Assembly (NCBI RefSeq): GCF_006539685.1
Contig: NZ_BJNM01000024.1
Location: 1-33,808, forward strand
DNA: 33,808 nucleotides
Direction of reading: 5' to 3'
From: Gluconobacter oxydans
Lineage (GTDB): Bacteria; Pseudomonadota; Alphaproteobacteria; Acetobacterales; Acetobacteraceae
Positions 15,213-23,744 of this stretch are shown here, in pieces (the first letter of the stretch is position 1; each line of letters starts with the position of its first letter). The notes below the pieces were generated by a model. That model was not told where the DNA came from, searched no databases, and worked only from the letters and a program-made list of their open reading frames with translations. Position numbers and translations under genes: made by a program.

Positions 15213-16586
15213 TCAGAGGACAGCGGGGTGGGAGAGGGCCGTGTCGAGAATGATCCGGGCGCTGTCTTTCCAGGAATTTGGTCTGAACTCCGTCTGGACC
15301 TGACGGGTCCAGGCCGCAAGATCTTCGGGGTTTTCGATGGTCCTGCGGATGACGTCGTAGGCATCATGCAGGTTGGTGGGATCGAAATATCGGCCGAGAT
15401 TCCCCCCGGCCTCGGGAATGGAAGTCGTGTTGGACGCAACGCAGGGACGCCCCATCGCAAGGCTTTCGGTCACCGGCAGACCCCAGCCTTCACAGAAGGA
15501 TGGAAAGACGCTGAAGCTGCAATCGGCGTAAAGGCGTTGCAACTCGGCATCGGTCGGGTTCTGGATGAAACGGATTTTCCCGTCGAGCCATTGCGTGTTT
15601 TCAAGCTGCTGCATCAGATCAGAGACAAGCCAGCCTACGCGCCCCGCGAAGACGAGCGTGGGAACCGCATCCGCCGGCATGTCTTCCAGCAACTGCCGCC
15701 ACACCCGGAATAGCAGAGCATGGTTCTTGCGCGCCTCGATGGTCGAAACAAAAAGAACATATGGCCCCTCGACCACGGAGACCGGAGCCATCGGCGCATC
15801 GGCCACGCCAAAGCCCGCCCCGAGCGGTGTGGTCAAAACAGGCTTTGTGCTGATGTTCTTCTGCGCCAGGTAGTCCTGAACATCGCGTGCTGTGGCATGA
15901 CTGTTGGCGAAGATCATGTCGGCAAGCGGAAAGATGTCCTGATGCCATCGCTCGAAAATCTTGACGAGCCCCTGATGACACCATTCCGGCCGCAGGATCG
16001 GGATCAGATCATGCATAAGCAGACCATAATACATTCGCAGATCGTCACGCAGCCAGCGGACCGTCTGGCTGTACGTCTCATGATGCCAGGGCGCCCCAAG
16101 CGTCAGGAAAACATCCCCCGCTCTCGCCGCTTCAAAGAGCCTCGTTCCTTCAGACAGTCCGCCTGCCAAGCTTTTTGTACGGTCCCTGCGGCGTTTGCGG
16201 ATGGCTGAAGCCACCACCCTGCACACTGTCCCCGGCAGACTCATCATGCCTTGGAAAACCTGACGCTCCATACGCAGGATCGCAGGTAACACGTCCGTCT
16301 GCTCCTGGCCGTCAGGCGTGCCCGGCATGTAGTCCGGCTGTCTGGAGGCGGGAAGATCCTCCGGTGTCATGACCCGACGAAAAAGCGTTTCGATGAAAGA
16401 CCAGTTCACGGTCCGGAAATCGCGCGGATCCCCGCTATCCGGCCCCCGTCGGACAAACTGCACATTCTCGCCATGTAGCTCGCGCAGTGCAGTGCCAAAT
16501 TCAAAAACAACACGCTGGATACCGCTCGGCCGACCGTGATGCACAAGATGAAACAGCAGGTCATCGACATCGATCCAGAAGGTCAT
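15213..16586 (-). CDS. GT4-type glycosyltransferase, tandem copy 1
   Basis: This 457-residue GT-B glycosyltransferase has a distinctive N-terminal block WIDVDDLLFHLVHHGRPSGI and a C-terminal GT4 domain (FVSTIEARKNH, VFAGRVGWLVSDLMQQLE). The E-x7-E nucleotide-sugar motif is in CEGWGLPVTE, followed by RPCVASNTTSIPEAGG. Donor and acceptor sugars are unknown. It probably transfers a hexose or deoxyhexose in the cytoplasm during surface polysaccharide assembly. Its ATG overlaps the TGA of the upstream paralogue (ATGA at 16586-16583), and GAGGGG lies upstream as a ribosome binding site. The two are paralogues with a nearly identical central stretch. Confidence 0.88.
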   Translation of the reverse strand: MTFWIDVDDLLFHLVHHGRPSGIQRVVFEFGTALRELHGENVQFVRRGPDSGDPRDFRTVNWSFIETLFRRVMTPEDLPASRQPDYMPGTPDGQEQTDVLPAILRMERQVFQGMMSLPGTVCRVVASAIRKRRRDRTKSLAGGLSEGTRLFEAARAGDVFLTLGAPWHHETYSQTVRWLRDDLRMYYGLLMHDLIPILRPEWCHQGLVKIFERWHQDIFPLADMIFANSHATARDVQDYLAQKNISTKPVLTTPLGAGFGVADAPMAPVSVVEGPYVLFVSTIEARKNHALLFRVWRQLLEDMPADAVPTLVFAGRVGWLVSDLMQQLENTQWLDGKIRFIQNPTDAELQRLYADCSFSVFPSFCEGWGLPVTESLAMGRPCVASNTTSIPEAGGNLGRYFDPTNLHDAYDVIRRTIENPEDLAAWTRQVQTEFRPNSWKDSARIILDTALSHPAVL

Positions 16587-18046
16587 GATGTTTTCCCCTC
16601 CGTGTGAGCGGCATGACAGGCGTCAAGAATGGCGTCAGCCGTGTCTTTCCATGGGGTGGGTCTGAACTGAGTTCGAACTTCATCCTGCCATTTTTTCAGA
16701 CCGTCGCGGTCTTCGATCGTCTCGCGGACCACACGGTAGGCATCATCCATGTTTTCCGGATCGAAATAGCGTGTCAGTGGACCGCCAGCTTCGGGAATGG
16801 ATGTTGCGTTGGAGGCCACGCAGGGCTTGCCATTCATGAGGCTTTCCGTAACCGGCAAGCCCCAGCCTTCGAACAGGGAGGGAAAAAGTGTGAACAGGCA
16901 GCCATCATAAAGATGGGCCAGTTCAATATCTGATGGATCGCGCAGGAAACGGATCTTGCCTCGCAGCCATTGAGTATTTTCAAGCTGTTGCATCAGGTCA
17001 GAGACTAGCCAGCCGACGCGCCCGGCAAAGACCAGCGTCGGAACCTGTTCAGTGGGGAGATCTGCCACGAGGCGACGCCAGATGCGGAATGCCAGCAGGT
17101 GGTTTTTGCGCGCCTCAAGGGTGGACACGAACAGCACATAGCTGTCCTTGGCGGGAAGACCCTTGGGACGTTCGTTTTCGATCCTGCGGGGCGGCCCGAA
17201 GCCGCTGCCAATCGGGATGGTCTGTACGGGCGCCAGCAGTTTCAGACGCTGTTTGCGGGCGTAATCCTCTACGGTCTCGGCCGTGGCATGGCTGATGGCC
17301 AGAAGGCGACCGCACTGGGGAAGGGTGGTGTCGAGCCAGTGCCGGAAATCCCGGATCAGGGAAATCGCGCACCATTCAGGCCGGACAGCGGGAATGAGAT
17401 CATAAAGCAGCAGGACAGGCTGGATGCCGTAGGTTCTGCGCATCCGGGCCAGGCGTTCGCCGAAATCGGGCTCCGACCATGCGGCACCGAGGATCAGGAA
17501 GATGTCACCGGGTTTTGGAACGTCGGTCGATGTGGCTGAGGATGTGGTGGGGGGCAGGGGGGGCTGCGCTGTGGGGCGCGACGGGGTGGCCCGCTGGAAC
17601 TTCGTGCGGGCGTAACGGCGTAAAAGCTGCAGGGCCCTGAGCTGATTGACGGCGAGGTTCAGGAGCAGACGTGCCAGTTCGGGCGGCAGGCTCTCGATGC
17701 GCCGAATAATGAAATGACGCACACGGCGCATCAGGGAGTGGGACGGCGCATGGGTCGCGCTGCGCCCCTCTGTATGAGTGGGTGTCGCTTCGTCGGTATG
17801 GGTGGAAAAAAGCGTGTTCAGCGCGTCAAAGGAAACGGGAGAAAGGAGAGGGCCTGTCTCGGGGATGGCGCCTGTGTTCCGACGGGTGAGTACGATACGG
17901 CCGATATCCGGTTTTGCGGCAGCCTGCTGGCGGATGACACTGAGTATTTCGAACACAAGACGCTGGATGCCGCTGGGGCGGGTATTGTTTTCGAAATACC
18001 GGAAGATATCTTCGATATCGATCCAGATGGTGTACTCTTTGGTCAT
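16583..18046 (-). CDS. GT4-type glycosyltransferase, tandem copy 2
   Basis: This 487-residue paralogue of the next gene downstream starts with WIDIEDIFRYFENNTRPSGI. It has FVSTLEARKNHLLAFRIW, VFAGRVGWLVSDLMQQLE, the E-x7-E motif in FEGWGLPVTE, and KPCVASNATSIPEAGG. A less conserved linker (about 75-175) is Pro/Thr/Ser-rich in part (PTAQPPLPPTTSSATSTD). It is the first gene of a two-gene leftward operon, preceded by a 430-bp A/T-richer gap. Cytoplasmic transfer of a sugar to a lipid-linked or LPS acceptor is likely, with the sugar unknown. The ribosome binding site before ATG 18046 is weak. Confidence 0.87.
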   Translation of the reverse strand: MTKEYTIWIDIEDIFRYFENNTRPSGIQRLVFEILSVIRQQAAAKPDIGRIVLTRRNTGAIPETGPLLSPVSFDALNTLFSTHTDEATPTHTEGRSATHAPSHSLMRRVRHFIIRRIESLPPELARLLLNLAVNQLRALQLLRRYARTKFQRATPSRPTAQPPLPPTTSSATSTDVPKPGDIFLILGAAWSEPDFGERLARMRRTYGIQPVLLLYDLIPAVRPEWCAISLIRDFRHWLDTTLPQCGRLLAISHATAETVEDYARKQRLKLLAPVQTIPIGSGFGPPRRIENERPKGLPAKDSYVLFVSTLEARKNHLLAFRIWRRLVADLPTEQVPTLVFAGRVGWLVSDLMQQLENTQWLRGKIRFLRDPSDIELAHLYDGCLFTLFPSLFEGWGLPVTESLMNGKPCVASNATSIPEAGGPLTRYFDPENMDDAYRVVRETIEDRDGLKKWQDEVRTQFRPTPWKDTADAILDACHAAHTEGKTS

Positions 18047-18476
18047 ATGTCCGAACTGGCTTCGCTATTGCCGACGAAATCGTCGGTCTTTCAAATATCG
18101 CTAACGCAGTGTTGTAGAATAATCATCGCCTTGGGGGCAAGGGGTGGTCATAGCATCGCAGGTAAGTGATTATTTTTCTTGAATATTCGGGACGATACAT
18201 TTCATCAAACTTGCGACATGTTTCCGACATAGTTTATTTTTTCTGGAAATACATTCAGGAGCCCTGAGCGTTTTTTAAAGTATTCGGCTGCAAAGCCTCT
18301 GTAAGACAAGGGGACGGGAGCTGATTTTTCGCGGTCCTCTAATCATGGTCCCGTGAGTTCTCGCGTTGTGTCCTGCGGGAACGTGATTGTCCCTGAAGCA
18401 GGCTCGTTTTTTTGTTTAACCGTTCCTTAAGACGGTTAGAAAAAGAAACGGATGGTTTGCCGATGATTGCTGCCCC
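18047..18476. other. 430-bp A/T-richer intergenic region with several hairpins
   Basis: No gene is visible between the divergent glycosyltransferase operon and the decayed membrane protein gene. The stretch is clearly richer in A and T than its surroundings, especially 18170-18300. It holds inverted repeats CCGACGA/TCGTCGG (18071-18086) and CCTTG/CAAGG (18129-18142), a terminator-like structure at 18372-18413, and TAACCGT/ACGGTTA (18417-18438). It probably carries divergent promoters, but I cannot name convincing -35/-10 pairs. Confidence 0.6.
18372..18413 (+). terminator. Terminator-like hairpin with a T7 tract
   Basis: CCTGC (18372-18376) pairs with GCAGG (18398-18402), with an inner GGGAxC/GTCCC stem, and seven T follow at 18407-18413. 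This is the most canonical intrinsic-terminator shape in the window. It lies upstream of, not after, the rightward gene at 18477, so it could attenuate a leader RNA or be a relic of a lost gene. Confidence 0.45.
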
Positions 18477-20051
18477 GTGAAAGCTGCCACAAAGAGACGC
18501 ATCAGTGCGTTCGCAGTCTATTTCGCACTTTCTGCCTTACTGCTCGTCAAAGGGTTTTCTCTGCGTCACCACCTGATTGGTGTAGGGGCCGATGTGGTGG
18601 AGTCCTTTGCCGGTCTGCCTGCTGTTGTGCAAAGCGTATCTCGACCGGACGATCACAAGGCTCCGCTTTATTGTGGCGTTGTCGATGACTGCACTGCTCC
18701 AGCTCGGTATCTCCACGGAGGTCCTATTTACTTCCGCCGTGATGGGGGTTGTGACTTGGCACGTGATGTTGGGCTGGCCGGGATTGTAACGATTATTCTT
18801 GCATCGCCGTTTTTATTGTATCTGGTCAAGGGTATGAAGGTCGTGCCGGGGCAGCTGAATGATCCGGATTTCTATTCTGCTGACATTCTCAATTTTCTGG
18901 TTCCCACGCCGGTGACGCTTCCCGGTGGGGCGTTGTTCAGTTCGGTATCCGATCAGTTCACGGGGAATATCAGTGAGCAGGACGCTTATATCGGGTTGCC
19001 GTTTTTTCTTCTGGCCGTCTATTTTTCAACCATCGCATTCCGGAGTTCGCTTCTGGTGAAGCGGTGTGTGCTGGTATTCTGGATTTCCGTTCTTTTCTCG
19101 CTGGGCGGTGTTCTCCATGCGGGGGAGAACGTCGCCCATGGCCCCCTGCCATGGCATCTCGTGGATCATCTGCCTGTTGTGAGTTCAGTTCTTCCCGTCA
19201 GATTTGCGATGTTTACCAGTCTGGCTCTGACTGTCCTGTGTGCAGTGTTTCTCGCTCAACGTCCGACAGTAGGTCGCTATGGCGTTGTTCTATGCGGGCT
19301 CCTGTTCCTGTTTCCCGCTCCGGCGGCGCAGGGGTGGGAAGCGACAACGTCCAGTCCGTTTTTCACCTAGGCCAGTATAAAGAGTCATTTTGGCAACGAT
19401 CCTGTTCTGGTTGTTCTTCCGTTCGGGTATCTGGGCCATTCCGTGGCGTGGCAGCTCCAGTCCGGCTACGCCTTTCGGCAGACGGGCGGATATCTCGGCT
19501 ATACTCCGACCAGTGAGCATAACGACGCTGTTCTTTCAGCCTTTCTGAATAACGCCATACCGCCGCATTTCGATGAACAGCTGGGTTTTTACTGCGTCGA
19601 TCACCACGCGACGGCCATTGTCATCGGGCCCAGGACGAAGGACATATTGAGGCAGGCGATCCTCGAGACACACTGGCCGGCTGAACGGGATGGAGACATG
19701 ATCATAGTGCGGGTCCCGCCGCGCGAGACGCTGCCGCTCTTTCACATTTCGGGAGATTACTGGCCAAGTCCCGCTGAAGTGAACTGGATGGGACAGCAGA
19801 TCGTGGTCGAGACGGGTGTTGCGCCAGCGCGGCTCGAAATTGGCCGGCCTTATGTCGTTTCTTCGCCCGGAGTGTCGGTCTCTACAGGCAATATTGTACG
19901 ACACATTGGCTTTCAGCCTAGAGAGAAGACGGTGATCGATCTTCCGGCCAACAGCAGGACGATCATCCGGGCGGATAAGGTGTTCGTTCCCGCAAAAGAG
20001 GGGATCAATACGGATCAGCGGGCCCTTTTGCTCCTGATTGGTCGGCGCTGA
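18477..20051 (+). pseudogene. Decayed polytopic membrane protein gene of a polysaccharide locus
   Basis: The remnant starts with a GTG-led frame (MKAATKRRISAFAVYFALSA) that gives one membrane helix and GADVV at about 18597. The plausible hydrophobic frame then moves by one base (18600-18780: LLLCKAYLDRT, ALLQLGISTEVLF) and moves back near 18780 into LAGIVTIILASPFLLYL, ILNFLVPTPVTLPGG and ISEQDAYIGLPFFLL. An in-frame TAG at 19368-19370 interrupts it. The same frame continues with GNDPVLVVLPFGYLGHSVAW to a stop at 20049-20051. The join near 18600 looks like an internal deletion, because the helices expected between the N-terminus and LLLCKAY are absent. The architecture recalls large membrane GT-C/YfhO-like proteins; that assignment is low confidence. 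The frames at 18477-19370 and 19443-20051 should not be annotated as separate genes. Confidence 0.72.
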
Positions 20052-20103
20052 TGCCGCATGAGGGCGAGAGGGATTTTCGACGCTTCTACGGATGATGGAT
20101 ATA

Positions 20104-20147
20104 AGAATTGAATTCTGTATTTCCATGATGATTTCTGAACCATGGAA
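20104..20147. promoter_or_regulatory. Two inverted repeats upstream of the nucleotidyltransferase/HAD gene
   Basis: AGAATT-G-AATTCT (20104-20116) is a perfect 13-bp inverted repeat, and TTCCATG/CATGGAA (20121-20127, 20141-20147) forms a second. They lie in the 133-bp A/T-rich gap between the pseudogene and the next start, and could be operators. No promoter hexamers are clear. Confidence 0.3.
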
Positions 20148-20184
20148 GTATGCTGGTGGATTTTGAATAAGGTGGGATGATTTC

Positions 20185-21399
20185 GTGGGGGGGGTGACCG
20201 TTCGGCAGTGTGTGATTGTTCTTGAAGATGGCGTATCGGGTTCTTTGCTGGCAGAAAGCGTGCGTCCCAAGGCATTTGCTCCATGTGGTGACAGGCCGTT
20301 TCTGGCCTGGTTAATGCGGGAAATGCAGCGCTTCGGGGTCGAGGAATTTGTTGTTCTGGTGTCTTCCTGCTCTGCGCAGCTTGAAGACGCGATCGAACAG
20401 ATCCGTTCCTTTTTGCCAAAGCAGTCTGAAATTATTCTGAGCACCTGTCCTTTTTCTTCGGGGGCGGGGAGCGCTCTTCTGTATTCAAAGCCCTTGCTTC
20501 GGGAGCGTTTCTTTCTCTGTCACGGAGAAGCGCTGTTTTCGGGCAATCTTTCACGTTTTCTGCAACAGGCGCGAGAAGGGAACTCTGTTCTGGTCAGGTC
20601 TGTCGACGGTTTGAGCCGGTACGGCAATGTTCGCCTGCAGCCTGATGGCGAATATGTGGAAGATTTATATTTTGAGCATGATCGGTCCAAGACATCGGGA
20701 TTTGCCAGCAGCGGCATTTATATTTTTGATCATTCGATTTTCGATCATCTGACTGAAAACTGTTCTCTGGAAAAGGATGTTCTTCCGGCCCTCGCGCGAA
20801 ACCGTAGCCTGAAAGCCGTGCCGCTTTCTGGGGCATTCTGGGATATCGGGAAGATGGCCGACGATGAAATCCAGGCTCTGGATTTGTCTGGGAGCCTGCT
20901 TCGGCCGGCAGTATTTCTCGACCGGGATGGTGTCATCAATCGCGATCATGGCTGGGTCGGAACGCGTGAGCGGTTTGAATGGGAAAGTAATGTCCGTGAA
21001 ACCATCGCCCGCATTGCGGACCGTGGATATCATATTTTCATCGTCACGAATCAGTCCGGGATCGCGCGTGGTTTTTATTCCGAGCGCGATCTTGAGCATC
21101 TCATGGACTGGGTGATCGACAGTATCCGGGAATACGGTGGAAATGTTGATGACTGGCGATACTGTCCCATACACCCTGAGGCGGTTATCGAGAAATACCG
21201 GGGGACCAGTATGGATCGCAAACCCGGGCCAGGGATGCTTCTCGACTTGCTGCAGCGGTGGGAACTATGCCCTTCCTGCTGCCTGATGTTCGGGGATCAG
21301 CCTTCCGATATGGCTGCCGCTCGCGCGGCGGGTGTGGAAGGCGTTACCGTGGGACCTGTGTCGCTCGCAGAACTGATCGCTTCAAGGGAGGGGTTTTGA
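20185..21399 (+). CDS. Nucleotidyltransferase-like / HAD phosphatase (GmhB-like) fusion
   Basis: This 404-residue two-domain protein has residues ~5-235 resembling sugar-1-phosphate nucleotidyltransferases (RPKAFAPCGDRPFLAWLM, SRYGNVRLQPDG, AFWDIG). Residues ~240-400 are a histidinol-phosphatase/GmhB-like HAD domain with the nucleophile pair D246/D248 (FLDRDG), IVTNQSGIARG, YCPIHPEA, RKPGPGM and FGDQPSDMAAARAAGV. Such fusions act in heptose or deoxysugar nucleotide pathways. Two sites look eroded. The usual GGxGTRL loop reads LEDGVSGSLL, without its Arg, and the GmhB zinc CxC is replaced by SMD. GTG 20185 is the only start in frame before the domain, apart from GTG 20194. A better-placed ATG at 20177 is out of frame by one base across a G8 tract. 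Confidence 0.8.
   Translation: MGGVTVRQCVIVLEDGVSGSLLAESVRPKAFAPCGDRPFLAWLMREMQRFGVEEFVVLVSSCSAQLEDAIEQIRSFLPKQSEIILSTCPFSSGAGSALLYSKPLLRERFFLCHGEALFSGNLSRFLQQAREGNSVLVRSVDGLSRYGNVRLQPDGEYVEDLYFEHDRSKTSGFASSGIYIFDHSIFDHLTENCSLEKDVLPALARNRSLKAVPLSGAFWDIGKMADDEIQALDLSGSLLRPAVFLDRDGVINRDHGWVGTRERFEWESNVRETIARIADRGYHIFIVTNQSGIARGFYSERDLEHLMDWVIDSIREYGGNVDDWRYCPIHPEAVIEKYRGTSMDRKPGPGMLLDLLQRWELCPSCCLMFGDQPSDMAAARAAGVEGVTVGPVSLAELIASREGF
20187..20194 (+). repeat. G8 homopolymer at the start of the nucleotidyltransferase/HAD gene
   Basis: Eight consecutive G lie 3-10 bp past the ATG at 20177. With eight G the ATG reads MISWGG and stops. With nine it would read MISWGGVTVRQC into the protein. An AAGG at 20169-20172 is suitably placed for that ATG. 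Confidence 0.8.
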
Positions 21400-21417
21400 C
21401 CTGCGTCCCCTTGAGGA

Positions 21418-22326
21418 TCAGGTCGCCGTTTTTCGCATGCAGTCTTCATAGACATCGCGCAGGGTGTCTTCCCATGCGATCTGTCGTCTCCATCCCAAGG
21501 TCGAGGTGATGAGTGTCGCATCGCCTCGGGCAATCGGGATATCAGAAGGGCGCAACCTGTCAGGATCTGTGACGACTTCGGCGTTGATGCCGCTGATGGT
21601 CAGAAGATCGTCCAGAATGGAGCGAATGGAACGCGTCTCACCAGAGCACACATTCAGGATCGTGCCCGGCGTCAGAGGCTTCTTCGCTGTAAGGACATCA
21701 AGATAGGCGTCGCACACATCGCGGACATCGAGAAAGTCGCGCCGGGCGTCCAGATTGCCGACGCTGATTTCCGGCTTCTGTAGCCCTTTTGCAATGCGCG
21801 CGATCTGGGATGCAAAGGCTGGAACCACGAAATCGGGAGACTGGCCGGGACCGGTATGGTTGAACGGCCGCATCCGGATGACCCGCAGGCCCGATCTGGC
21901 CATTGCGCCCAAGGCCAGATCGGCAGCAGCCTTGGTCGCCGCATACGTATTGCCCGGGGCGAGGGGGGCATCCTCGGTCAGGGCCGTCCCGTGCTGGAAC
22001 GTGGTGCCATAGGCTTCTGCCGTGGAGGCGAAGAGGAAGGTGCTGTGTGGAACATGGCGCAGCATGGCGCGTGCGACATTGAGCGTTCCGTGCAGATTGA
22101 CGTCCCAGGCATGGTCCGGAGATTTCCGGGCTGCACCAATGGTCGAAACGGCGGCGAGATGGACGCAGTGAGCCGGTTTTTCGGCAGCGATGACCTTCTC
22201 AACAGCCTGCGCATCCCGGATATCCGGGACGGCAGGTAAAATCTCGCTGCCGGGAAAGCGTCTCCGCACCTGATGTTGCAGGTGCTGTCCGACAAAACCC
22301 CTCAGCCCCGTTATGAGAAGGCGCAT
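21418..22326 (-). CDS. rmd: GDP-6-deoxy-D-lyxo-4-hexulose reductase (GDP-D-rhamnose synthase)
   Basis: This 302-residue short-chain dehydrogenase/reductase reduces the Gmd product GDP-4-keto-6-deoxymannose to GDP-D-rhamnose in the cytoplasm. It has the nucleotide-binding loop TGLRGFVGQHL, FASTAEAYG with the catalytic Ser/Thr region, YAATKAAAD with the catalytic Tyr and Lys, and the Rmd-typical MRPFNHTGPGQSPDFVVPAF. These last blocks favour Rmd over the GDP-fucose synthase WcaG/Fcl or a GDP-talose synthetase. It lies 12 bp downstream of gmd on the same strand, so the pair forms an operon, and is convergent with the nucleotidyltransferase/HAD gene 18 bp away. Confidence 0.88.
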   Translation of the reverse strand: MRLLITGLRGFVGQHLQHQVRRRFPGSEILPAVPDIRDAQAVEKVIAAEKPAHCVHLAAVSTIGAARKSPDHAWDVNLHGTLNVARAMLRHVPHSTFLFASTAEAYGTTFQHGTALTEDAPLAPGNTYAATKAAADLALGAMARSGLRVIRMRPFNHTGPGQSPDFVVPAFASQIARIAKGLQKPEISVGNLDARRDFLDVRDVCDAYLDVLTAKKPLTPGTILNVCSGETRSIRSILDDLLTISGINAEVVTDPDRLRPSDIPIARGDATLITSTLGWRRQIAWEDTLRDVYEDCMRKTAT

Positions 22327-22338
22327 ACGACCGCCTGC

Positions 22339-23379
<1,041 letters not shown>

Positions 23380-23552
23380 TCAGGGGGGGGTAATCTGCCA
23401 TATCACAGTGGTCAATGTCGGAGTGGAGCCCTACCGGGATATCCAGAACAGAAATATGCTCACACTGTCGCAGGTATGGGAGGCGCCAAGACCCTCTCGA
23501 CAGCTCAGAAGCGTTCCGGTTACAATCTGTAGCAAAATATCTGAATGGAAAG

Positions 23553-23744
23553 ATGATGGCATCTTACAGGAAACCTGAGAGGTCTTCGTTTCATATTCCT
23601 GCGGCGTCACAGGATGGCCGCTCTTCTGCAGGGGAGGGCAAGCCAGCGCTGTCGGCTGTTGAGAAGTATCGTCTGCTGCGTGAGACACGGCGTGTGCTCA
23701 GGCGCGAGCGTCTCGCCGGAGAGCGGAAAGCCGACCTGCGTTAA
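23553..23744 (+). CDS. Small basic hypothetical protein
   Basis: A frame of 63 residues (MMASYRKPERSSF to RKADLR) is rich in Arg, Lys and Ser and ends in a likely amphipathic helix (VEKYRLLRETRRVLRRERLA). I recognise no family. A GGAAAG lies just before the two ATGs, closer than ideal. Its TAA overlaps the TAA of the convergent GGDEF-EAL gene (TTAA at 23741-23744). The gap 23323-23552 upstream of it and of gmd holds nothing I can support except a G8 run at 23383-23390 and, probably, the gmd promoter. Confidence 0.45.
   Translation: MMASYRKPERSSFHIPAASQDGRSSAGEGKPALSAVEKYRLLRETRRVLRRERLAGERKADLR

Noticed and set aside
18463-18480. Tiny leader peptide (MIAAP) overlapping the GTG at 18477
   Set aside because: Six codons including the stop, no ribosome binding site, and the downstream gene is broken. 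Chance is the simpler explanation.
19064-19516. Rightward alternate frame inside the broken membrane gene
   Set aside because: It is Ser/Arg/Cys-rich without helices, while the pseudogene frame carries the membrane segments over the same bases.
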